NCBI GenBank assembly: GCA_937959375.1
Contig: CALGLS010000339.1
Location: 1-5,842, forward strand
DNA: 5,842 nt
Direction of reading: 5' to 3'
Origin: an uncultured Saprospiraceae bacterium
GTDB taxonomy: Bacteria > Bacteroidota > Bacteroidia > Chitinophagales > Saprospiraceae
Both the position numbers and the translations under genes were made by a program. The notes under the pieces are model-generated. The model did not search any database. It saw only the letters and a list, made by a program, of their open reading frames with translations, and was not told the DNA's origin. Numbering within the stretch: the first letter of the stretch is position 1; each line of letters starts with the position of its first letter. Of this stretch, positions 1 through 5,147 are shown piece by piece.

Positions 1-10
1 TCAATAAAAC

Positions 11-94
11 ATCCCCAAAGGGGATCCCCATTGATAGCCTAGGGTTGAAAACCCTAGGCTATCAATCAAAAGTATTTCCTTACCCTGAAAGGGT
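11..94. repeat. Cluster of three small palindromes (dispersed-repeat-like)
   Basis: Three perfect hairpins lie side by side. The first has a 6-bp stem (11-16 with 20-25) and an AAA loop. The second has a 17-bp stem (30-46 with 50-66, core GCCTAGGGTT/AACCCTAGGC) and a GAA loop. The third has a 5-bp stem (82-86 with 90-94, ACCCT/AGGGT) and again a GAA loop. None is followed by a T-run on the + strand, so they are poor terminators. The shared three-base loops and close packing suggest one repeat unit, like the short palindromic repeats scattered through some Bacteroidota genomes; that family link is from memory and is inference. I see no open reading frame or promoter in 1-118. Confidence 0.6.
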
Positions 95-118
95 TGCACC
101 ACCATCTGTAAATCAATC

Positions 119-769
119 ATGCAAAAATTCAAGGCATCCACCACGACCATCAATTCCAATCACCCCGACATCCAATCCCTAGCCCAAAAGATAACAAACA
201 CCTACACCACCAACAAAGAAAAAGCCATCGCCCTCTACTACAAAGTTCGAGACGATTGGAAATACAATCCCTACAACATCAACTTCAATCCAGAAAAATT
301 AAAAGCCTCCCACATCATCCAAAAAGAAGAAGGTCATTGCATCGACAAAGCAGTTATCCTAATCGCATTAGCAAGAGCAGTCGAAATCCCCGCTCGCCTC
401 TGTTTAGCAAAAGTGCGCAACCACATCGCTACAGAAAAGCTAGAAGAAGAACTAGGGACCAACATCCTAGTACCTCACGGATACGCCGAACTTTGGATTG
501 AAGGCAGTTGGGTAAAAGCAACTCCAGCCTTTAATAAAGAACTCTGCAAGCATCTCAAAGTTGCTCCATTAGAATTCGATGGAGAAAATGATTCCATCTT
601 TCAAGAATACGACCGGAGCGGAGCAGACTTTATGGAATACTTAGAAGACTACGGACACTTCGAAGACGTTCCTGCAGATTTCATGTATCAGCTAATGAAA
701 ACGCACTATCCAACAGTTTTCGAAAAGAAAAACCAATCGGGCTTAGGATTTCAAATCCATTCCGAATAA
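119..769 (+). CDS. Transglutaminase-like (papain-fold) domain protein
   Basis: A 216-residue soluble protein with no signal peptide or membrane segment, so probably cytoplasmic. Residues 35-140 fit a transglutaminase core domain. The likely nucleophile is Cys74 in EGHCIDKA, at the start of a helix (CIDKAVILIALARA) followed by the usual EIPARL turn. The likely catalytic His is His120 in PHGYAELW, on the strand before Gly-Ser-Trp-Val. The third triad residue, normally Asp in a W-x-x-D-P-T stretch, is Thr135 in WVKATPAFN. The C-terminal part (150-190) has a LEFDGENDSIFQEY stretch that I recall as conserved in a bacterial subfamily of this fold. The family includes proteases, amidases and inactive members, so the reaction is unknown. 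The ATG at 119 has no Shine-Dalgarno, normal for Bacteroidota, and gives a full-length fold. Of codons 2-41, 24 end in C, unlike the genes downstream. No promoter or terminator was recognised for it. Confidence 0.85.
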   Translation: MQKFKASTTTINSNHPDIQSLAQKITNTYTTNKEKAIALYYKVRDDWKYNPYNINFNPEKLKASHIIQKEEGHCIDKAVILIALARAVEIPARLCLAKVRNHIATEKLEEELGTNILVPHGYAELWIEGSWVKATPAFNKELCKHLKVAPLEFDGENDSIFQEYDRSGADFMEYLEDYGHFEDVPADFMYQLMKTHYPTVFEKKNQSGLGFQIHSE

Positions 770-843
770 AGCCAGATATAGGCGAAGCTTCTCAAGGCTA
801 ATTTTATGTTCAATCGCAATTCTAGCCTCTAAAATCACCTCTG

Positions 844-872
844 TTGATCGATAATTTTGTATCTTACTTTTG
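844..872 (+). promoter_or_regulatory. Predicted Bacteroidota-type sigma-A promoter
   Basis: TTG at 844-846, an 18-base spacer, then TACTTTTG at 865-872 match the Bacteroidota housekeeping consensus (TTG at -33, TAnnTTTG at -7, spacer about 17-20). Transcription would begin near 879, leaving a leader of about 90 bases before the E1 start at 969. A second -7-like match, TAATTTTG at 852-859, overlaps but has no TTG at the right distance. Both halves match exactly, but the motif is short and no transcript data are available. Confidence 0.65.
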
Positions 873-880
873 CTCTATTC

Positions 881-923
881 CAAAGGCCTTTGCCTAATCA
901 AAGAGCTCCCTAATTAGCTAATT
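881..923 (+). promoter_or_regulatory. Two perfect 12-bp palindromes in the predicted E1 leader
   Basis: CAAAGGCCTTTG at 881-892 and AATTAGCTAATT at 912-923 are both perfect dyads. They lie just downstream of the predicted transcription start (about 879) and upstream of the 969 start codon, with centres 31 bases apart, close to three DNA turns. That position would suit a repressor operator for the E1 gene, but the two half-sites differ from each other, so they would not be two sites for one protein. No regulator gene is nearby. Chance dyads in AT-rich DNA are a real alternative, especially for the second. Confidence 0.3.
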
Positions 924-968
924 TTAAATCGGGAAGATTGTCAAAAAATCAAAATTAATACTTTTCAA

Positions 969-3041
969 ATGTTGAAGACAGAGTCAAAAATTTCGAAAGC
1001 TAAATTGTTAGAGGCATTTCGCTTAATGGCAACTTGCAAGTCAATGGCAGAAGTGTATGAAGAGAACTTTAAGCTTGTCGCAAAATATGTACACGCTAAT
1101 TCACGTGGACACGAGGCGATTCAGCTTGCGATGGGAATGCAACTCAAGCCGCAAGATTACCTTTCGGCCTACTACAGAGATGATGCAACTTTGATTGCCA
1201 TCGGAATGACACCCTACGATTTGATGCTTCAGTTATTGGCTAAAAAAGATGACCCGTTCTCAGCTGGGCGTACTTACTACAGTCACCCAAGTTTGCGCGA
1301 AGATGATAAACCAAAAATTCCACACCAATCTTCCGCAACAGGAATGCAAGCTATTCCAACAACAGGAATTGCAATGGGAATTCAATATAGAGAACAGCAA
1401 GGTTTGGCTGATGCTAAAATGAAAGATTTACCAGTAACAGTATGCTCTCTTGGTGATGCCTGTATCACGGAAGGTGAGGTCTCTGAAGCCTTCCAAATGG
1501 CAGCACTTCGTCAGTTACCAATTCTGTTTGTCGTGCAAGATAATGAATGGGACATTTCAGCAAGTGCAGATGAAATACGTGCGCAAGATGCAACTGGTTT
1601 CGCTCAGGGCTTTCATGGTATTGAAGTTCGAACAATTAATGGTTCTGATTTTATCGAATCTTATACAACGGTTCAGGAAGTCATTCAAACCATAAGAAAA
1701 GAACGTCGTCCATTTTTGATTCATGCTAAAGTACCATTACTAAACCACCACACTTCTGGTGTCCGAATGGAATGGTATCGAGACGATTTGGATGAACATA
1801 AAACTAGAGATCCATACCCACGATTGATTGCTCAGTTGATGAATGAAGGGGTTACTAAAAAAGCAATTTCAAAAATAGAAAAAGAAGTAAGAGAAATAGT
1901 AGAAGCAGATTTAAAAAGCGCCTTGAAAGCTGCAGATCCAACACCCGAAGATTTGTTTACCCACGATTTTGCGCCTAGCCCTGTAACTGAAGAAGTTGGC
2001 GAACGAGAACCAGCGGATAAGGAACCAACGGTAATGGTAGACTGCGCACTTTTTGCTATTAAAGAATTGATGTCTAAGCACAAAGAATGTTTGCTCTACG
2101 GTCAAGATGTTGGGCATCGACTCGGAGGTGTATTTCGTGAAGCAGCTACGCTTGCGCAAACGTTTGGTCGCGACCGTGTTTTCAATACACCTATTCAAGA
2201 AGCATTTATAGTCGGTAGTACTGTTGGTATGTCAGCCGTTGGCTTGAAGCCAATTGTAGAGGTGCAGTTTGCGGATTATATTTGGCCGGGACTTAATCAA
2301 TTGTTTACGGAAGTTAGTCGCTCTTGTTATTTGTCAAATGGAAAGTGGCCAGTGAGTATGATCCTACGTGTTCCCATCGGTGCATATGGAAGTGGCGGAC
2401 CTTATCATTCTTCAAGTGTCGAATCGGTGATTTGTAATATCCGCGGAATCAAAATTGCTTATCCAAGTAACGGTGCCGACTTGAAAGGTCTGATGAAGTC
2501 AGCTTACCTTGATCCGAATCCTGTTGTAATTTTTGAGCATAAAGGTTTGTACTGGTCGAAAGTTCCAGGGACAGACGCTGCGCGTACGATTGAGCCAGAT
2601 GAAAATTATGTAATCCCTTTCGGAAAAGCTAGAACAGCTTTGGAAGCAGAAACGGATAAAATAGAAAATGGAAATTCTGTTGCTGTTATCGCTTACGGAA
2701 TGGGAGTACACTGGGCCTTGAATGCGGCTAAAGATTTTCCAGGGCAAGTTGAAGTTGTTGACTTACGAACATTATATCCGCTTGACGAAGAAGCCATTTA
2801 CGAAGCAACTCGTCGCCACAATAAATGCCTAGTAATTACAGAAGAACCTGTCAATAATACCTTTGCACAAAGCATTGCAGCACGTGTTCAAGAAAACTGT
2901 TTTGAAAGTTTAGACGCTCCTGTGCGAACCATCGGTTCTGAAAACATGCCAGCGATTCCATTGAATTCTGTTTTAGAACAAACGATGATTCCATCTACAG
3001 AAAAAGTCGCATTAGCTATCAAAGATTTATTGGATTACTAG
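969..3041 (+). CDS. 2-oxoacid dehydrogenase E1, fused alpha/beta subunits (branched-chain type)
   Basis: A 690-residue thiamine-diphosphate enzyme that decarboxylates a 2-oxoacid and passes the acyl group to the lipoyl arm of E2; probably the branched-chain oxoacid complex (EC 1.2.4.4). Residues 1-325 are the alpha half. Its ThDP/Mg motif runs from Gly162-Asp163 through EGEVSEA to Asn192, and the HHTSG loop at 260-264 corresponds to the active-site His loop of alpha subunits (His261 probably the key His). Residues about 325-352 are a charged, Pro-rich linker. Residues 353-690 are the beta half: TPIQEA with the ThDP-binding Glu411, VQFADYIWP at 432-440, GGPYHSSS with His480, FEHKGLYW at 522-529, and a transketolase C-terminal domain from about 570. 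Separate alpha and beta subunits are the general rule; a single fused chain of about 660-690 residues is usual in Bacteroidota. The E2 and E3 genes are not adjacent. The gene has its own predicted promoter and terminator. Substrate (branched-chain or pyruvate) cannot be fixed from sequence alone. Confidence 0.95.
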   Translation: MLKTESKISKAKLLEAFRLMATCKSMAEVYEENFKLVAKYVHANSRGHEAIQLAMGMQLKPQDYLSAYYRDDATLIAIGMTPYDLMLQLLAKKDDPFSAGRTYYSHPSLREDDKPKIPHQSSATGMQAIPTTGIAMGIQYREQQGLADAKMKDLPVTVCSLGDACITEGEVSEAFQMAALRQLPILFVVQDNEWDISASADEIRAQDATGFAQGFHGIEVRTINGSDFIESYTTVQEVIQTIRKERRPFLIHAKVPLLNHHTSGVRMEWYRDDLDEHKTRDPYPRLIAQLMNEGVTKKAISKIEKEVREIVEADLKSALKAADPTPEDLFTHDFAPSPVTEEVGEREPADKEPTVMVDCALFAIKELMSKHKECLLYGQDVGHRLGGVFREAATLAQTFGRDRVFNTPIQEAFIVGSTVGMSAVGLKPIVEVQFADYIWPGLNQLFTEVSRSCYLSNGKWPVSMILRVPIGAYGSGGPYHSSSVESVICNIRGIKIAYPSNGADLKGLMKSAYLDPNPVVIFEHKGLYWSKVPGTDAARTIEPDENYVIPFGKARTALEAETDKIENGNSVAVIAYGMGVHWALNAAKDFPGQVEVVDLRTLYPLDEEAIYEATRRHNKCLVITEEPVNNTFAQSIAARVQENCFESLDAPVRTIGSENMPAIPLNSVLEQTMIPSTEKVALAIKDLLDY

Positions 3042-3048
3042 TAAGTCG

Positions 3049-3084
3049 AATCAGTATTAAAGAATTGACGTTAACTGATTTTTT
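3049..3084 (+). terminator. Likely intrinsic terminator of the E1 gene
   Basis: AATCAGT at 3049-3055 pairs with ACTGATT at 3074-3080. The stem continues inward across a 2-base bulge with TAA (3058-3060) against TTA (3071-3073), leaving a 10-base loop. The stem runs straight into six T (3079-3084). It begins 8 bases after the E1 stop codon, the expected place. The stem is AT-rich and so weak; there is no T-run on the other strand, so it would act in the + direction only. Confidence 0.55.
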
Positions 3085-3138
3085 AAAATTTAGTAAACGT
3101 TTTGCATGGCTTCCTTAAATATTTTATAGATAAAATTT

Positions 3139-3891
3139 ATGTCAAATCCATTTATTCCATTAACGCAGATTTTGATTATCCTGCTAGTTGTTGGAATGTT
3201 GTGGCTTACGCAAATAGGTTTTTACAAAGCTTTACGTAACTATGGAAAGACTGTTGATCAAAGTCGAAAAATTAGTTGGTACATTGTACTCGGCATCTTT
3301 TTATGGCTGAGTATTATTGGGCTGACAGCGATCTTTGGCTTCTTCCAAAATTTTGAAGTCTTACCACCACGTATATTTTTTGCGGTAGCCCCATCCGTAG
3401 CACTCACCATCTTTTTACTTTTTTCAAAACCATTTGGTCGTTTTCTCAAAACGGTTCCGTCGACTTGGTTGGTCTATGTTCAGTCATTTAGAATTGTAGT
3501 CGAAATTATTTTGTGGTTGGGTTTTATGGGAGGGATCGTTCCATTCCAAATGACATTCGAAGGTTTTAATTATGATATAGTTGTCGGATTAACTGCTTTT
3601 TTAGCTGGGAATATTTTCTTTCGAAAGAACCGCTTTCGCCGCTTTGAGGCTATCCTCTGGAATGTGTTTGGACTTGCCTTGTTGATTAATATTGTTGTCG
3701 TTTCTATTCTTTCTACTCCTAGTATATTCCGCGTTTTTATGAATGCGCCTGCAAATGAAATAATTGCATACTTCCCCTATATTTGGATACCGGGATTCTT
3801 TGTGCCTTATGCTTTCGCAATGCATCTTTTTTCTTTGAAGCAACTTATTCTAATTCGAGAAAATGAGCGTACCTTTACGCTTAAGAGGTGA
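3139..3891 (+). CDS. Conserved hypothetical seven-helix membrane protein
   Basis: A 250-residue, very hydrophobic protein whose family I do not recognise. Seven membrane segments can be read: about 8-29, 46-69, 79-96, 109-134, 144-161, 171-192 and 209-231. Basic loops follow segment 1 (KALRNYGK), segment 3 (KPFGRFLK) and segment 5 (RKNRFRRFE), and the tail after segment 7 is also charged (KQ to ENERTFTLKR). By the positive-inside rule this places the odd-numbered ends, including the C-terminus, in the cytoplasm and the N-terminus outside. Candidate functional residues are Arg118 and Glu122 inside segment 4 and the stretch MTFEGFNYD (138-146) before segment 5, but no enzyme or transporter signature is visible. 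The ATG at 3139 has an AT-rich upstream region without Shine-Dalgarno. It lies 97 bases after the E1 gene behind a likely terminator, so it is probably transcribed separately. The last bases and stop codon lie inside a stem-loop (3880-3918). Confidence 0.8.
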   Translation: MSNPFIPLTQILIILLVVGMLWLTQIGFYKALRNYGKTVDQSRKISWYIVLGIFLWLSIIGLTAIFGFFQNFEVLPPRIFFAVAPSVALTIFLLFSKPFGRFLKTVPSTWLVYVQSFRIVVEIILWLGFMGGIVPFQMTFEGFNYDIVVGLTAFLAGNIFFRKNRFRRFEAILWNVFGLALLINIVVVSILSTPSIFRVFMNAPANEIIAYFPYIWIPGFFVPYAFAMHLFSLKQLILIRENERTFTLKR

Positions 3892-3918
3892 TTTTATTAA
3901 TTTGATAACCTGCTTAAG
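3880..3918 (+). other. Stem-loop spanning the stop codon of the membrane-protein gene
   Basis: CTTAAGAGGT (3880-3889) pairs over 10 bp with ACCTGCTTAAG (3908-3918), with one bulged G at 3912. The loop is 18 bases. The TGA stop (3889-3891) sits at the top of the left arm. There is no T-run directly after it; the next one is eight T at 3939, 20 bases on, which is too far for a standard intrinsic terminator. It may protect the 3' end of the message or be chance. Confidence 0.4.
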
Positions 3919-3938
3919 TTGACGAAGACATTGAATAC

Positions 3939-4121
3939 TTTTTTTTCGACAGGATTAACATGATTGTCAGGATTGCTCTTCTACTGTATAAATACTTCGA
4001 CTTTATCTAACGTAGAAGACAGCTCGCCTGATCTGCAGACAAGGGCTCATCTTCATAAAAAAGCAAAGCTTTTGAATGAAGATGAAATCCTGTAAATCTT
4101 GTTAATCCTGTCGAAAAAAAA
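3939..4121. repeat. Inverted-repeat element with 9-base tandem units in its arms
   Basis: Arms 3939-3974 and 4086-4121 are complementary at 33 of 36 positions, including a perfect 22-base stretch at the outer ends (eight T then CGACAGGATTAACA). Each arm has three 9-base units: CAGGATTAA, CATGATTGT, CAGGATTGC on the left; AATCCTGTA, AATCTTGTT, AATCCTGTC on the right. Between the arms are two further hairpins: 3977-3984 with 4012-4019, and 4047-4085. A folded transcript would be a long stem capped by a three-way junction. There is no reading frame of note, no transposase and no visible target-site duplication. The T-tract lies 5' and the A-tract 3' on both strands, so it is not an ordinary bidirectional terminator. 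I recall similar AATCCTGT-type repeats as dispersed in Bacteroidota genomes; this cannot be checked here. It fills most of the 322-base gap 3892-4213; in the rest (4122-4213) I see no clear promoter. Confidence 0.75.
4047..4085. repeat. Inner hairpin of the inverted-repeat element
   Basis: TCATCTTCAT (4047-4056) pairs perfectly with ATGAAGATGA (4076-4085). After a 2 by 2 internal loop, AAAAGC (4059-4064) pairs with GCTTTT (4068-4073) around an AAA loop. The hairpin abuts the right arm of the larger element at 4086 with no gap, which suggests that the two stack in one structure. Confidence 0.7.
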
Positions 4122-4213
4122 ACAAGTAGAACTAATACGCGAGAGAGATTCACATTAGAAGGAAACCCTGTCTGCCAACTAGAAAGGTCTAAATTTTTTG
4201 GAAAAAAATAACC

Positions 4214-5011
4214 ATGGAAAATTTTAAAAATAAAGTCGTTTGGATCACCGGAGCTTCTTCTGGGATAGGAAAAGCACTGGCAATACAATTCGCAAAAGAA
4301 GGCAGTCGCCTAATTCTGTCATCTAGAAGAGTAGCAGAATTAGAAAAGGTCAAACATTCTTGTGGCGCTGATCCTGCAGATGTTTTAGTATTGCCACTCG
4401 ACTTAGCAAAGCACGATGAAATGCCAGATAAAGTGCAAATAGCACTCAAGCATTTTGGGCAAGTGGATGCACTTATAAATAATGGCGGAATTAGTCAACG
4501 TTCTTTGATGATTGATACCGATTTAGAAGTATACAAAAGACTCATTGATATCGATTACCTCGGCACCGTTGCTTTGACGAAAGCCTTGTTACCTGCTTTT
4601 GTAAAACAAAAAAGTGGACACTTCGCAGTCGTTACCAGTTTAATGGGGAAGTTTGCGTCTCCTTTACGATCAGGTTACTGTGGAGCAAAGCATGCCTTAC
4701 ATGGTTTCTTCGATGCACTTCGAATGGAACACGAAAAAGATAATATTAAAGTGACCATCTTTTGTCCTGGATTTATTCAAACGAATGTCTCCGTTAATGC
4801 ATTAGTCGGTGACGGCTCTGCCCAACAAACAATGGACGAAGCTACCGGAGCAGGTATGCCTGCCGAAGTTTGTGCTGCAAAAATGCTGAAATCTATGAAA
4901 CGCGGAAAGTATGAAGTATTGATTGGTGGGAAAGAAATACTTGCTGTTTATATCAAGCGCTTCTTTCCGAGACTTCTACATCGGATTGTAATGCGCTCTT
5001 CTGTGACTTAG
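4214..5011 (+). CDS. Short-chain dehydrogenase/reductase, DHRS7B-like
   Basis: A 265-residue classical SDR, the normal length. It should be an NAD(P)(H)-dependent oxidoreductase of a carbonyl or alcohol; the substrate is unknown. The dinucleotide-binding motif is TGASSGIG (12-19); Ser37-Arg38-Arg39 after strand 2 (LILSSRR) suggest NADP(H) preference. Asp63 (PLDLA) is the usual adenine contact. The NNAG motif is NNGG (89-92). Catalytic residues are Ser142 (VVTSLMGK), Tyr155 and Lys159 (GYCGAKHA). The fourth residue of the N-S-Y-K tetrad appears to be Asp114 (IDIDYLG), where related proteins have Asn. The run ALTKALLP, the stretch SVNAL with a following GDGS, and AVYIKRFFPRL near the end closely recall animal DHRS7B, whose C-terminus is similar; no bacterial role is assured. 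The terminal hydrophobic-basic helix may touch membranes. The ATG at 4214 has only a weak GGAAAA upstream. It is a single gene, bounded by structured repeats on both sides. Confidence 0.93.
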   Translation: MENFKNKVVWITGASSGIGKALAIQFAKEGSRLILSSRRVAELEKVKHSCGADPADVLVLPLDLAKHDEMPDKVQIALKHFGQVDALINNGGISQRSLMIDTDLEVYKRLIDIDYLGTVALTKALLPAFVKQKSGHFAVVTSLMGKFASPLRSGYCGAKHALHGFFDALRMEHEKDNIKVTIFCPGFIQTNVSVNALVGDGSAQQTMDEATGAGMPAEVCAAKMLKSMKRGKYEVLIGGKEILAVYIKRFFPRLLHRIVMRSSVT

Positions 5012-5012
5012 G

Positions 5013-5111
5013 GGGAGACGGAAGTCGGAAGACCGAAGTCCGAAGTTTCCCTCGATCGCACTACACGTTAGACGAGAACTTCGGACTTCCGTCTTCGGAC
5101 TTCGGTCTCCC
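5013..5111. repeat. Long hairpin built from 7-base tandem units
   Basis: Arms 5013-5047 and 5077-5111 are 35 bases each and pair at 32 positions; the three mismatches are G-G (5020/5104 and 5027/5097) and C-C (5034/5090). The left arm has four 7-base units from 5019: CGGAAGT, CGGAAGA, CCGAAGT, CCGAAGT. The right arm has four complementary units from 5078: ACTTCGG, ACTTCCG, TCTTCGG, ACTTCGG. The loop (5048-5076) is 29 bases. It begins two bases after the dehydrogenase stop codon and ends 36 bases before the nitrilase start. A mixed A/T stretch (5112-5124) follows, not a clean T-run, so a terminator role is possible but not canonical. Heptamer repeats of this kind (CCGAAGT) are, from memory, dispersed in Bacteroidota. 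Confidence 0.8.
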
Positions 5112-5147
5112 AAAAAATATTTTTCTCCAACTCAACCCATCTCCTCC

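Noticed and set aside
784..828. Possible terminator after the transglutaminase-like gene: GAAGCTTC palindrome and AGGCTA/TAGCCT pairing (795-800 with 823-828).
   Set aside because: The stem is only 6 bp with a 22-base loop, and no T-run follows it.
1832..2198. Reverse-strand open frames inside the E1 gene.
   Set aside because: They lie wholly inside a strongly supported gene, have no recognisable domain, and contain Ser/Phe/Arg-rich translations typical of antisense frames.
3065..3089. TTGACG (3065-3070) and TAAAAT (3084-3089) as a promoter for the membrane-protein gene.
   Set aside because: The spacer is 13 bases, too short for a sigma-70 promoter. Read as a Bacteroidota promoter, the -7 element lacks TTTG. 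It also overlaps the likely terminator.
3919..3943. TTG (3919-3921) with TACTTTTT (3936-3943) as a promoter for the dehydrogenase.
   Set aside because: The spacer is only 14 bases, the last G of TAnnTTTG is missing, and transcription would start inside the inverted-repeat element far from the gene.
3939..4122. Inverted repeat as a CRISPR-like array.
   Set aside because: The 9-base units are contiguous with no spacers, and there are only three per arm.
4007..4449. Reverse-strand open frames across the inverted-repeat element and the start of the dehydrogenase.
   Set aside because: They overlap the well-supported dehydrogenase and the repeat structure, and their translations show no domain.
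5118..5125. TATTTTTC as a -7 element for the nitrilase gene.
   Set aside because: It lacks the final G and has no TTG 17-20 bases upstream, where the heptamer hairpin lies.
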